64,000 bases of DNA from Cornus controversa (lineage: Eukaryota > Streptophyta > Magnoliopsida > Cornales > Cornaceae). The position numbers were made by a program, and so were the translations under genes. Under the pieces are notes generated by a model. It worked only from the letters and a program-made list of their open reading frames with translations. It was not told the DNA's origin and searched no databases. The DNA lies in the NCBI GenBank assembly GCA_026545225.1, contig CM048845.1, forward strand, positions 120,965,033-121,029,032, read 5' to 3'. Below, in pieces: positions 44,531 through 56,604 of the stretch (position 1 is the stretch's first letter; each line of letters opens with the position of its first letter).

Positions 44531-45212
44531 AATACATAAGTCAAATGAAAGTGGTAGTTTTTACTTTTTTTTTTTTCTTATGCGCAAAAACAAAAGTAAA
44601 AATTATGCCAAAGGAGTCCTTTGCAAGCTATCTTTATTCTCAAGAATTTGAATTCCTTTTTAAATTTGGACTTGTATTTGGATTTGACTATTTTAGCTCT
44701 TAAATGAGGGCGACTGGGCCCTTTTATGGGATGATTAGGCTTTCTAACTTCATCGACTCGGTCTTTTGAAATTTCTGCTGACACTTGGGCTTGGTCAGTT
44801 TGTGTATTAGTTAGGCCCACTGGACTAGGCAAGAATTATTCCCTCACACCTTTCAATTCAAAATACCATAAAACAAAAATAGTTGTTTTTGTTTTATCTA
44901 AAAAACAAAATATTTAAAACAAAATGCATATCAAACAGGGTCATAATTTTTCAAAAAAAAAAGATGAAGTGGGTTGTACGTGGCGCGTCCCGAGACTCAC
45001 ATCGTGAATGACAAACGCATTTGAAGTTGATTAATACCTAGAAAAAAATGAATTTAAAACCTAATTATAGATTAATTGTTTTATATAACCATTTTCAATA
45101 CTATATCAGAAGGAAGAAACAAACTTACCCCCCAAACATTATGTTAAGGGGCATTTCCCTGTATCACTTAATTTGTGTGGAAATGAAAAAAATTTAAAGA
45201 TAAAAAGAGAGA

Positions 45213-45260
<48 letters not shown>

Positions 45261-45653
45261 TGTTAGTAAAAGGACAAAATATAAATTCAGTTTTTTATTA
45301 AATTAAAAGTAGGTGTGTAATCCACTAGTTCTTTTATAATTATAATTATAATTATAATTATAATTATTTCAGCCCATTTCTCTGACTACAGAATGGAAAG
45401 TAAAAGAAGGTTTTGAGAGTAATATAGTGATCCCTTTTTTTCTCCTCACTTTCCATCCACATGGAATAAGGTTTGGTTCAAAACACCTAGACTAGCATAA
45501 TGACCATGACTCTAGATAATAGATTTATATTATGAGAGATAATTAATTACTAATATATGGTCTTTGCTTAGAAGCCTCTCCATCTTCTTTCTTCATGCCC
45601 AAAACAAGCAATCCCATGCATAAAATAAGAACCTAATTTCCCTCGATCACAAC

Positions 45654-45718
<65 letters not shown>

Positions 45719-45950
45719 ATATATTATGCTCCAAAACCAAGTTGAGCTTAAATTTAAATTCCAAACTATTGATAATTCTGGGACTGCATGTGGGGTTCAC
45801 CCACTTGCATAACTGGTCTTCTTTTCTTTTCAAGTGTGTCCTCTCCAGTCCTAGGTCCTCCTACGGTTGCTGGTTAACCACCGGTTCCTGGCAAAGCCAG
45901 TTTTACAATTACTGCTGCATATTCTAGGGGCCTCAATCAAACTTGTCAAA
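44531..45950. other. Intergenic with microsatellites
   Basis: No supportable gene. (AT)n occupies about 45214-45258, ATAATT repeats about 45338-45367, and (AT)n(GT)n about 45657-45722. Confidence 0.55.
45657..45722. repeat. (AT)n(GT)n microsatellite
   Basis: About twenty AT dinucleotides followed by about eleven GT dinucleotides. Confidence 0.95.
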
Positions 45951-46058
45951 GTCAACACCAGGTCCACTAGTCGAGTCAATGTGACTGGTAAAACACGGCG
46001 AAGTGGTACCCGACCAGCATGATCATGACATGTCAGCATCAATACAGTGCAACGATGT

Positions 46059-46068
46059 CCACGTGTCG
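46059..46068 (+). promoter_or_regulatory. G-box/ABRE upstream of the membrane-protein gene
   Basis: CCACGTGTCG contains CACGTGTC, which fits both the G-box and the ABA-response element consensus, about 250 bp upstream of the start at 46315. A GTCAAAGTCAAC stretch (inverted W-box cores) lies about 100 bp further upstream. Confidence 0.45.
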
Positions 46069-46314
46069 TCTCGTGATTGGATAAGCCTTTAAATCCCCAT
46101 GGACCACTAGCGATTGTGTGTGTGTGTGGTTTTTTTTTCTTTTTTCACTGTTAAAGTGGTCAGAGTCTGTCTTCTTATAATTAAGTCCAAGGACCATAAT
46201 GGTGGAACAACCCACCTCCCTCTCATTGCCTTCCCTTTGTTCTTCCTCTTCTGATTTTCAGTACTTCTCTCTTAATTTCTTGCTTCATTAGTTATCTCTC
46301 TCATAGTCATAGCC

Positions 46315-46719
46315 ATGGCAAGGTCTCTACCAAGCCTTCCCATGCAAAAGCTTTCATTCCTACCAATACCCATTAATTTCTTCTTCGTCTTCATTGCAAT
46401 CTTCTCTGTATTTTCAGTTGTCACCTTCTTATGTGCCTCTCATAAAGCCAAGAAACTACAAAGCCATAAAAAAGAGAATTCGGCACAGTTAGGCGAGAAA
46501 AAGCTCTCCAAATTGCAGAGCAACATAAGTAGCAAAGCTCTTTTGATGGTGAAGATGATTTCTTGGAGAAAGAATGATCAAGGAGAAGAAAACTTTGATA
46601 ATATTGGTGAGGATGAAGCAGTGTGGAAGAGGAGCATCATCATGGGAGAGCGGTGTCGCCCGTTGGATTTTTCCGGGAAAATTGTCTATGATTCTCAAGG
46701 AAATCTTCTACCCAATTGA
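46315..46719 (+). CDS. Conserved plant single-pass membrane protein, unknown function
   Basis: A 134-residue protein in one exon. Residues about 20-41 (INFFFVFIAIFSVFSVVTFL) form one strong membrane segment near the N-terminus. A Lys-rich stretch (HKAKKLQSHKKENS) follows, then a variable linker and a conserved acidic-to-basic C-terminal block: GEDEAVWKRSIIMGERCRPL, DFSGKIVYDSQGNLLPN. I recognise the C-terminal (V/L)W(K/R)(R/K)xIxMG(E/Q)(R/K)CRPLDFSG as a plant-specific family found across angiosperms and annotated only as uncharacterised. The basic stretch after the membrane segment predicts a cytosolic C-terminus (inference). The start ATG sits in a good context (GCCATGG). Introns are absent, which is common for this family. 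Confidence 0.85.
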   Translation: MARSLPSLPMQKLSFLPIPINFFFVFIAIFSVFSVVTFLCASHKAKKLQSHKKENSAQLGEKKLSKLQSNISSKALLMVKMISWRKNDQGEENFDNIGEDEAVWKRSIIMGERCRPLDFSGKIVYDSQGNLLPN

Positions 46720-47069
46720 CCTCGATCATCGGAGTCTTACTACCTAATTACAAGCTTGTTTCTTTAGAAAATTGTTAAGAGTACTTTTTCATGTATGGAA
46801 TGGCTACTTCGAAGACTCTCAAGGTTTGGTCAGTTTATGAGAAGTTTTAATCAATTAGTTTTTCTGTTTTTCATTAACTAGAAATTAACTAGTGAGTTGA
46901 TGTTTGTTTTTAAATTAAGTTTCATGATAAAATACCAATAAAAAACTTGTATAATGAAAAAGAGAGGATAATATATAAAGAAGAGAAAAGATGGAGGCAG
47001 AAAATTTTAGTTTGTAGCACTTATCCTTGTGAAATTGGTATTTGGAAAATAAAAGGGAAAACAAAGAAT

Positions 47070-47138
<69 letters not shown>

Positions 47139-48788
47139 CTTCTTTGTTTTTGTTTTCTGGGGTAACTTGGAATTAAGGATGTTAGAACAGGGGGTGGAAA
47201 CTAAATGGTAAAGTTTTAGCTCAGAGAATTTCAGTGTTTTCCATTTCCAAATCCCATTAATTTTGTCCATGTTTCATGGGAATTCAGAAGATATAATTTA
47301 TTCTTTCAAGCTCCATCAAATTCATTCCTGCTTTGAACTTTAATTTGATCAATATAATAGAATTCAGGGCCAACACAGGCACCTTGACTTCAAAAACTTG
47401 CAAGCAAGCCAACACATCCACTCTTTTGGCTCATAAAAAAACCTGAAAATGCCTATATCCTTGTCAATCACTGTTTTGAAAACATATACATATACAAGTG
47501 AGACACAGGAATTCAAGTTATCAGTGCACTCTGGTTGCCATGTGCAACCCAACGCTTATCAACCTTCATTTATTGCTGAAATTCAAGGGGGTGAGAAGCT
47601 TCATGAATTGTGCTCACCTAATCAAAATAAATGAAGTTTTTGCTCAATTCGATCAGGTTGTTAAAAACTCAAGAAATTTAACATATACGATACAATGGTG
47701 ATGTTGAACATCAAATTAACTTGAGCACTATGGTTATATATAATTTTTCCTATGGCAAGAAATGCACACATCCAGTGACAGATAACTCTGAGAGAAGGGA
47801 CCCGTCTTTAACAACTATGTGAAGGCACAAGGTGTTTTTGAAATTTTAGTGGGGACATATTTAGTATTTTTGAAATTTTAGTGAGGGCATTTATATAATT
47901 TTACAAAATTATGGATATAATATACAAATAAAAAAAAAGTTAGCAGGTGCGTCTGCCCGTCCGGGCACACATTCTTTATTTTTTTTGTCCTACTACAAAA
48001 GATTTTCGAATCAAGTGACACTAAGCTCTTGCGTCTAATGGGAGGTCACACTCTGTGATTTACGCTTGACCATGGAAAGTTGAAACTTTCAAAGAGAGAA
48101 TTCAAAAACTATTCCAGAGAACTTTGTGCAATGTGACCAATTGTGCCACCATGACTATCTCAGACCGTCTTGGAACCTAGTTTTGGGTCCCACATAGTAA
48201 AACCATTTAAACAAAAAGAGGGTAAGAAAGATTTTGCTCCAATTTCTTATTCTCTGTTGTCTACCTCATCATTATAGCAATTAGTAACTTGCAAAGAGTT
48301 CACATCTGCACACTTCACCATCTAATAATGAATAAGAAACTGTCCACTTCTTTATGATGAACCTACCTAGCAATACTTGTCACAAATTTGTGAGAAATTA
48401 TTGATTTAGAACTTTATCTACTCTCTGCACATGGCTTGGAATTTGCCAATCACATGAACTTCTGTCACTATGTTATCAATATGACTCACATGAATAAAAT
48501 AAACATAATTTAAGGTGACTGAATACTAAAATACAGTTCATATATATACACACAATAATGCTAGGTTTGGATGACAAACTTGAGGCCACTTTTGCTCGCC
48601 TATTTTTGGTGATGATTAATTTGGGTTCGATACTTGGAACAATTTTTTCAAAAATAGAATAAACTAGTCGACATCAAGCTCTTTCAGATCTCGCTCTAGG
48701 CAGATCGAAATCGTCAATTTTACCCACTTGTGAGAACATACAATAATTCTGGAGGATTTGAAGGAACAGAGCATTACAAATTGGTACT
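46720..48788. other. Intergenic with (AT)n tract and a transposon fragment
   Basis: No gene. A long (AT)n tract is at 47074-47135. At about 47780-47975 a fragment with TTTTAGTGGGGACAT and GTCTGCCCGTCCGGGCACA resembles the one at about 16610-16930, so both belong to one repeat family. Confidence 0.5.
47074..47135. repeat. (AT)n microsatellite
   Basis: About thirty uninterrupted TA dinucleotides. Confidence 0.95.
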
Positions 48789-49385
48789 TCAAGAAAGATA
48801 GACCTCATGTGGCTTGAAACTTTCTCTAATGCTACCAAGACCAGGCTTCCATTGAGCTTGCTCAACTTCACTAGCATTCTTCATATAAAGATCAATGATC
48901 TTACCAGCCACCTCTGCTTCATCTCTACTTTCTTCAACTAACTTAGTCACTTGAGCCTTTGGCAGCCTCATTTTAACCTGTAGAGGACTCGAAGTACTAC
49001 TCGTACCCTGCAGCCCACTGGACAAAGGATTTGTGGGTCTGACAATGCTAAGATCTGAAGCAGATCTTCGCGACAACATCAGGCACTCAAGCCGTTGCTC
49101 TGCGCTCATGTGTACACCACCGGATTTGACCCGCCTTGGCATCTTATCTTCATCTATCTTTGGCAGCTCTACTAGGAAATACATTTTCTTGGGCTTCAAT
49201 TCTTGTTGTGGTTGCAATGGCTTAGCTCTAATGCCAAGCTGCTTAACTGCCTCCGATTCCAGCAATACGTGACCAGGGTAGTCTATAACTACTTCCCGGG
49301 CTCGTATCGGAGTCTTTAACATGAAGGTTTCGCCGTTGATCTTCATCACCTTTACTTTCTTTCTTCCTCCTATGTTGTTCCCCAT
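48789..49385 (-). CDS. PADRE-domain (DUF4228) protein
   Basis: A 198-residue protein in one exon. The start MGNNIGGRKKVKVMKINGET is the typical PADRE N-terminus, and Gly2 makes N-myristoylation likely. Residues about 10-77 form the conserved core (VKVMKINGETFMLKTPIRAR, DYPGHVLLESEAVKQLGIRA, LKPKKMYFLVELPK). A disordered Ser-rich middle and a coiled-coil-like LVEESRDEAEVAGKIIDLYM segment follow, with a conserved tail. PADRE proteins are plant-specific and widely induced by pathogens and abiotic stress, but their biochemical role is unknown. I chose the ATG at 49385, since longer in-frame extension upstream would translate a microsatellite. An (AC)n(AT)n tract lies 55-90 bp upstream in the promoter or leader. 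Confidence 0.9.
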   Translation of the reverse strand: MGNNIGGRKKVKVMKINGETFMLKTPIRAREVVIDYPGHVLLESEAVKQLGIRAKPLQPQQELKPKKMYFLVELPKIDEDKMPRRVKSGGVHMSAEQRLECLMLSRRSASDLSIVRPTNPLSSGLQGTSSTSSPLQVKMRLPKAQVTKLVEESRDEAEVAGKIIDLYMKNASEVEQAQWKPGLGSIRESFKPHEVYLS

Positions 49386-50240
49386 CTGTCTGAAATGGTA
49401 GTATGTCATTATAGATGTATATCTCTGGCTTGTGTGTGTGTATATATATATATATATACACACACAGGAGCATAGCTGCACTAGTGGTACATTAGTACCA
49501 CTTAATTCTATATATATATTTTTTTCCGTATTCAATAAATACAATTTTTTGAGATTTAAAATTAAAATGATCTATTATATTTCGAGTGATGTACTCACTT
49601 AATTTTATAAAAAATTAATTATGTTTTGAATTTTTGCGTTCTTACCCACTTATATTGAATGACACACTGTGAATGGAATGATTGTGGTGTGAAAATGTGA
49701 AAAAAGTCAGCTTGAATTTCCAGTTCATTATGACGTCTTTGATAATGAAGTGGGAAAACTCAGTTACATCACGACAAAGTTTCTGTTGGGGTAAAGCAAA
49801 AATTGGTAATGACAAACTTTCCCATCACCTTTATATATTCCTTTTTTTTTTTGGGTGACGACCTTTATATATATTCACATGAAGAAGAGTAATGGTTATC
49901 TTTCATACTCCTATTCGTTTCTTTTCTTGTGAAAGTTAAAGTTAGGTTGTGGGACTACGCGAAATGTGAATCCTAATTAGAAAACTTTATATATATATAT
50001 ATATATATATAGATCACTGATTGATGTAACAGTGTCTTGCTTTCACCATATTTGTCCTATATAGTTTGATATATATAATGATAAGAACAATAATAGAGTG
50101 AATAGAGAGTATCAAATCAGTTTCAAAAATATAAAAATTGAACTCCAATACTTTGAAGTCCCATAAGTAAAATATCCTTTGATTTATTTCAGAAAACAAG
50201 AAAATTTCCTTCAAAATTGCTGCTATTAGTCTAGTAGATC
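49386..50240. other. Intergenic upstream of the PADRE gene
   Basis: A microsatellite at about 49433-49468 and an (AT)n tract at about 49989-50012. No gene. Confidence 0.5.
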
Positions 50241-50244
50241 AAAT

Positions 50245-50395
50245 GCATAAAACCTTCCTTCATTTATATGAGAGAGTAAAAGGGAATGAAATAGACTTCT
50301 CTCTTTTTGTTATAAATGCATTAAAATATTTAATTAGGACCAAGTATATTTAAGGGGTTTCAAACCTGAAGGTTTACATCTACCTAGTTCTAGCC
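50245..50395. repeat. Direct repeat, left copy (partner at 52402-52530)
   Basis: CTTCATTTATATGAGAGAGT through TTGTTATAAATGCATTAAAA and on to TCTACCTAGTTCTAGC is shared with 52402-52530, with small indels. The two copies lie about 2.15 kb apart in the same orientation. Confidence 0.85.
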
Positions 50396-50489
50396 TGACA
50401 AAGGGTAGTGTTGTACCCAGTACCCGGAAACGACCGCATTTAACTTAGTAAGTTATTAACTTTTTTATAATTTTTTTTTTTTTTTTTTG

Positions 50490-51671
50490 GGCGAAATGCA
50501 CATACATTTCTAAAAATTTGTTTCAAAGACACTCATATACATAGTTTGCTTAAACTTACACTCACACATTTTTGAGATTTGAGGTGTGAATGTACACAAC
50601 CCCCAACCATCCTTCATGTGTTAAAAAATCTCTTGACATTGTGCAAAATGTAATTTTTACCCCCCCTCCCAACCCACTAACTGAAAAGACCATATTGCTT
50701 CCAATTTTATATTTTCACTTTTACAAAACCACCCTTGCTTCAATTTAACCTTCATTCAAATCTGTAGTCACTGAGCCCCAAAAAGAATCGAAGATAACAA
50801 TTCAAGGAAAATGCTTTCATTAAAATAGATTTTCTTTCTTTAATTTCTAGCATTTTATGTAGAAGAAAATCATCCAAATAATAGAGCATTTTAATTTCTA
50901 GCATCCAAATAATTTCTAGTATTTTAATTTCTAGCATTTTAATGAAAAATGCAACTTTAAATAGGATCTAAAAGAACAAATTCATAATATAACATTCATA
51001 ATAATATAGAATAATAAACAATAAAAAAACCTACCAAGGAGACAAACTATTTTTAAAAGAGCACACCTAAGAAATTTGCAGTAGAGCATCTATAGTTGAA
51101 GAAAACAAAGAACAAAATGATATGCCTCGCTAATATATATATATATATAAAAGCAACACCTTCTATGCACACAGTTGGATGGAAGACAAAGATGGAAAAA
51201 ATTCTTTAGTCTTCACCAAAGGTGAAGCCTAAGTCTTTCCAAAATTTTTACACTATTCCATTTCAAGTAATAAGTATTGAGCATACTAATTCAACATCTA
51301 GGAAATTAAATTTCTAATACGTGTTTAGTCCAATACACAATTCTAACATGGATCCTTCAGTATATTTAAGATAATAAATTAAAAGATGTTTCATTTACAA
51401 CTTCTTAGATTAATACAATAAATAGTTTGAGAATAGGAGAAATATGGACATGGTGCATTGTCATTATCATTCATATTTAAAGGTCAATTTGGTCTTTTAA
51501 ATTTGTTTGATTTTTTAAATATAATATAATTATTATATTAATGGGTAGCTTTGTAATTTCATATGCTAGTTGGTGGCACTGTAATGACAAGGTGTATGAG
51601 TGTAGGTTTAAGCAAACTATGCATATGAGTGTCTTTAAGACAAACCTCAGGCGGTGTGAGTGCATTTTGCC
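50490..51671. mobile_element. Non-autonomous TIR element, about 1.18 kb
   Basis: The left end GGCGAAATGCACATAC and the inverted right end GGCAAAATGCACTCAC open inverted repeats of about 90 bases; both contain AAAGACACTCATAT, CATAGTTTGCTTAAAC and ACACTCA. The flanks are both poly-T, consistent with a target duplication inside a T tract, so the TSD length cannot be read. The interior is non-coding. It is MULE-like by its long inverted repeats. Confidence 0.7.
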
Positions 51672-52401
51672 ATTTTTTTTTATACTAACTTAAAACTTAA
51701 TAACTTTTATTACAAATAAATTTTTTTTTATGAAACCATTTAGGTTAAAAAAAAATATTGAAATCTTTAATTTGAGTACCACTTCAACTATGTTACCACT
51801 TAAGACAAAAAAGTTATAAAATTTTCAAGTCATTTTCATACACTTAAAGTGATTTTACACGGTTAAAATCATTTTACACATAATTAAAGTGATTTTCCAC
51901 ACACTTAAAAAAATATATATTTCACTGTTTTTCTTTTCATATTTTTTTAGCAGCATTTACACATACTTAAAATAAGTATTAAGACATAATGGAAAAAGTA
52001 AAGCTATATATTATGGGGAAAAAAAAAGTTTCCACCCTTCAACAGTGGAAAGGAAAAAAAAATAAAAGTACATTGAAAATTCAAAATTACCATTAAATTT
52101 TTAAGATAAAATAAAGTAATAGGTACAATGAAAAAATTAAAACTATTCTTCTTGTATTTGATTCTCACATTTTGAAGGCTAGCTTATGTCCACACAATTA
52201 AAATCACTTTTTACACAATTAAAATCATTTTTCACACAATTAAAGTGTTTTTTCACATACTTAAAACATATATATTTCAATGTATTTGTTTTCACATTTT
52301 TAACAACATTTATACACAATTAAAGTGACTTTCACACAATTAAAACATTGACAATTGATTTTCACATTTTGAATACTCATGTCCACACGGTTAAAACTAA
52401 C
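51672..52401. repeat. Degenerate ACACAATTAAA(A/G)TNATTTT repeats
   Basis: From about 51830 to 52390 the phrase CACAATTAAAGTGATTTT and variants recur at irregular spacing (about a dozen times), with longer repeats of TTCACATACTTAAA. No gene. Confidence 0.6.
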
Positions 52402-52530
52402 TTCATTTATATGAGAGAGTAAAAGGGAATGAAATAGACTTCTCTCTTTTTGTTATAAATGCATTAAAATATGAGGACTAAGGATATTTCAGGGGTTTCA
52501 AACCTTTACATCTAACTAGTTCTAGCTAGG
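52402..52530. repeat. Direct repeat, right copy (partner at 50245-50395)
   Basis: Same orientation and order of sub-blocks as the left copy. Confidence 0.85.
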
Positions 52531-52880
52531 GGTGCAACTTGGGTTGGGTAACCCGAATCCAATCCGAGCCCAATCTGATTTTTTTCAGACTTGAGCAACT
52601 ATTTTTACAATTAGGGTTGAGCTTGGGTTGAAAAATCCAAACTTAATTAGGGTTTGGCTTGCGTTGAGGTACCAACAACCCGAACCCGAACCCAACCCGA
52701 ACCCGAATTATAATATTATTTTTATGCATATTTTTTATTTTAAATATATTATATATAATATTCAAGTTATTATAACTTTTTTCTTTTCAACTTCCTTTAT
52801 TTAAATCTTAATTTTTTGTATGTTAACACTTTGAATAATTAATTTCCTAAAATTTTGTTTGTAATTTTTTATATGTTAAC
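52531..52880. other. CCCGAA-rich then AT-rich stretch
   Basis: Repeats of AACCCGAACCCG with GGGTTGGGTAACCCG near the start resemble another common plant repeat edge. Nothing coding. Confidence 0.4.
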
Positions 52881-52884
52881 ACTT

Positions 52885-55652
52885 GGGTAGCTTGGAGAGT
52901 CAAATAAGTGTTGGAGTTAATTCATTCTGATGTTTGTGGACCAATGAGATCGAACTCCTTCACATGCTAGTAACAAATATTTTATTCTCTTTATTGATGA
53001 TTTTACTATAATGACATGGGTGTATTTCATGAGAGAATGATCTGAAGTTTTCCCTATTTTCAAGAAGTTCAAAAATATTATCGAAAAGAAAAGTGGGCAG
53101 CAATCAAGATTTTGAAAAATGATAGAGGAAAGGAGTATAACTTTAAGGAGCTTTATAAATTTTGTGAAGATAAGGCATGAAAATACAGCTTACGTTTGCT
53201 TATATTCCATAACAAAATGGAGTATGTGAAAGGAAAAATCAAACGGTGATGGAAATGGCTAAATCAATACTACATGGAAAAGGCCTATCCAAAACTTTTT
53301 GGGTTGAAGTTGTTTACACAGTAGTGTACTTGATAAATAGAAGCCTTACAAATGTTGTTTGAAATCAAATTCCCATAAAAGCTTGGAGTGGGAGGAAATC
53401 ATCGGTAAATCATCTCAAAGTTTTTGATTAGTGTTTGCTATGCTCAAATCTCAGAAGAAAGAAGATATAAATTGGATGAAACAAGTGAGAGATGTATATT
53501 TGTGGGCTATAGTACAAAGTCTAAAGGCTATAGATTATATAGCTTGAATAAGAATAAAATTATTATTAGCTGGGATGTTTTTTTTGATGAAGATACTAAA
53601 AAGGTACTGATTTGATTGATGAAGAAGAAGAAAAATCTGTTCATGAAGATGAAAGTGATGAAGACTCGCCTCAATCATCTCTAAAGAAAATGAGGAGTTT
53701 GAGTGAAGTATATGAGAGGTGCAACTTCTCTTTGGTAGAACCTGAAAATTTTGAAGACGCTATCAAATAAAAAACATGGAAGAAAGCAATGGAAGAAGCA
53801 ATTCAAGTTCTTGAAATGAACCATACATGGGAGTTAGTTGAAAGGCCATCAAATAAAGAAGTCATTGGAGTTAAATGGATTTATAAGGTGAAGCTGAATT
53901 CAGATGGTTCGTGGCAAAGAAACAAAGCAAGGTTGGTGGCAAAAGGCTACTCACAACAACCTGGAGTTGATTTTCATGAAACTTTTGCTCTGGTTGCTCG
54001 CCTTGACACCATTAGAGTTCTTATTGCCTTGACAGTCCAAAGAGATTGATTTTATACCAACTTGATGTGAAATCAGCATTTTTAAATGGAGAACTCAAGG
54101 AGGAAGTTTATATTAAACAACCCTAAGGGTTTGTCATGAAATGAGAAGAAGAAAAATTGTATAAGTTGAAGAAAGCCTCTTATATGGGCTGAAACAAGCT
54201 CCACGGGCATGGTATAGCCAAATTGATGTTTATTTCACGGGGAAAGGCTTCACAAGAAGCAAGAGTGAGCCAACATTGTATGTGAAAGCTCAAGGTAACT
54301 CTATTCTCATTGTTGCTTTGTATGTTAATAATTTACTATTTTCTAGAAACAATTCAAAAATGGTTCAGAATTTCAAGAAAAAAATGATAAAAATGCATGA
54401 AATGAGTGACATGGGGCTGCTACAACATTTTCTTGGCATTGGAATACATCAAGATGATGATAGAGTTTTTATTTCTCAAAAGAAGTATGTCGAAGATACA
54501 TTGAAGAAATTTGGTATGAGTGGTTGCAAACCAATGGCCACACATTTTGTTATGAATGATAAACTCATTAAAGATGATGGAGAAATAAAGGTTGATGCAA
54601 CTTTGTATAGAAGTTTGGTTGAAAAATTGTTGTATCTTATTGCCACAATGCCAGACATCATGTTCGAAGAAGTTTATTGTCGAGATTCATGACTAGTTCT
54701 AGTCAAATTCACTTTTATGCAGCAAAAAGAGTGCTGAGGTATATTCGAGGTACTACCAACTTTGGGATCAAGTATTGCAGACCCTTGAATGTGAAATTAA
54801 AGGGATATTGTGATAGTGATTGGAGCGGCTGTGTTGAAGACATGAAGAATACATCCGAATATGTATTTTCTCTTGGTTCAAGTGCATTTTCTTGGGCATC
54901 AAGGAAGCAACAGTCAGTTGCTCAATCCTCTGCATAAGCTGAATATGTTTCAGCATCCATAATAATTTCACAAGCAATTTAGTTGAGAAGAATTTAGAAG
55001 ATGTTCAAGAGAAGCAAGAAGAAAGTACAGAAATCTTTTGTGACAACAAATTAGCTATTGCTATGGCAAAAAATCAAGTTTATCACAGCCGTACTCACCA
55101 CATTGCTCTTAAATATCATTTCATTAGAGAAGCCAATGAAGAAGGTGAAGTGTATTTAACATTTTGCAGGTCAGAAGATTAAGTTGTTGACAGTTTAACA
55201 AAATCTTTTTCAAAAGAAAAATATCTGAAGTTCAAAGAGTAGCTGGGAATTCAAGAGCAGCACATTAAGGGAGAGAATGTTGAGGTTAATGTGCTTTAAT
55301 TAGTGCTGTAATATCCAAGTTATTATCTCTTAACCATAGTTAAATATATGTATGCTTGGTTATCTTTTGTATGGCTGATATGTGTACAAATCTCTTGGAT
55401 TTTCATCACATATGGTTAAATATATGTATGCTTGGTTATCTTTTGTATGGCTGATATGTATCCAAGTCTCTTGGATTTTCATCACATACTTTTGATATGT
55501 ATTCGGTCATGTTTTGTATTCTCGGAAGCTTGCTGCCTCTGTTCACTCTTCTTCCTCTTATTGTCAATTTATGATTTCTTTACTTCAAATACAAATTATT
55601 GCTTTGAGTTTTATGTGTATTAATCATTGTATATGCCGAGAATTATCCAGCA
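52885..55652 (+). mobile_element. Ty1/copia element, 5'-truncated 3' half, broken
   Basis: From left to right: integrase (LELIHSDVCGPM-type start, later CIFVGYSTKSKGYRLY), reverse transcriptase (GVKWIYKVKLNSDG, KARLVAKGYSQQPGVDFHET, LQHFLGIGI), RNase H (YIRGTTNFGIKY, GYCDSDWSGC), then a purine tract (AAGGGAGAGAA) and an LTR beginning TGTTGAGGTTAAT at 55278. INT before RT identifies Ty1/copia. The gag, protease and 5' LTR are missing and the coding part has several breaks, so it is an old fossil unrelated in sequence to the element at 23162-28725. The LTR end near 55652 is approximate. Confidence 0.85.
55340..55500. repeat. Two-copy duplication in the copia LTR
   Basis: GGTTAAATATATGTATGCTT-like sequence through TCTTGGATTTTCATCACATA is present twice in tandem (period about 80 bp). 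Confidence 0.85.
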
Positions 55653-56090
55653 GGACCAAACACAAGTGTAAATACAAGGTTTTGATCTTAATTAATTGAG
55701 TCGCACACTGAATTAATCTTGATATAAATTTAGATGTCTTGACGACTTTGTTTATCATTTCAACCTATTTGTTGGTTTCATAATGTAGAAATTAAGTCAC
55801 GGCCGCTATTGTGGGATTGTACTGCAACACTTGAGTTCCATTAATTAGTTTATACATTCTTCGAATATCTTTTATATGAAAGTCATGTCATCACTCTCTC
55901 TCTAGATCTATCTCACATTATGTTTCATGATATCCTTTAACAGTAAGCTATTAAATTCAACATGAATACAAAAACAGACTCAAACCCTCTGGCGGCGGTG
56001 TCATTCTAAATAAATCAAAATTTGATTAGAACTAATCTCTGTTATTTTGGCATATACACTTGAAAATTAATCATTTTCAATTTCATCAAC
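55653..56090. other. Intergenic, 3' flank of MYB gene
   Basis: No gene. It contains the probable 3' UTR of the minus-strand MYB gene near 55950-56090. Confidence 0.5.
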
Positions 56091-56572
56091 TCATATATAT
56101 AGTTGTATTGCTTTTCTTTTTACCCCCACAAGGGAAGACGAAGAAGGAATGGCAATAGTAAGGTCCAGGTTCAAGTCATGTGAACATGTTGTATCATCTT
56201 CAAGGTAACTTGCAGCATCTGACATCCCATCATTATCGTCGCCAGAGGTCTTCAATGGCTTTGATGTGTCCTTCTTCGATGACTCAAGTAACATGCAAGC
56301 AGGATCATAAACGCACTGGTTTGGAGGTCGAGGAAGATTTTGGGTCAACCGATGATTATCAGGGTCGATCCCCATACTCATCAGCTTTCTCCTTATATGA
56401 GAGTTCCAGTAGTTCTTTACCTCATTGTCTGTTCGCCCCGGTAACCTTCCGGCTATCAGTGACCACCTAACAGCACGCACATAAACATCCATTAACAAAC
56501 AACCATGTAGATCCAGCATAATCTATATATATATACACACACACATACACATACACGCACATGCACAGAGCT

Positions 56573-56604
<32 letters not shown>

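Noticed and set aside
44578-44832. 84-codon minus-strand frame
   Set aside because: No domain or conservation seen; lies in repeat-like intergenic DNA.
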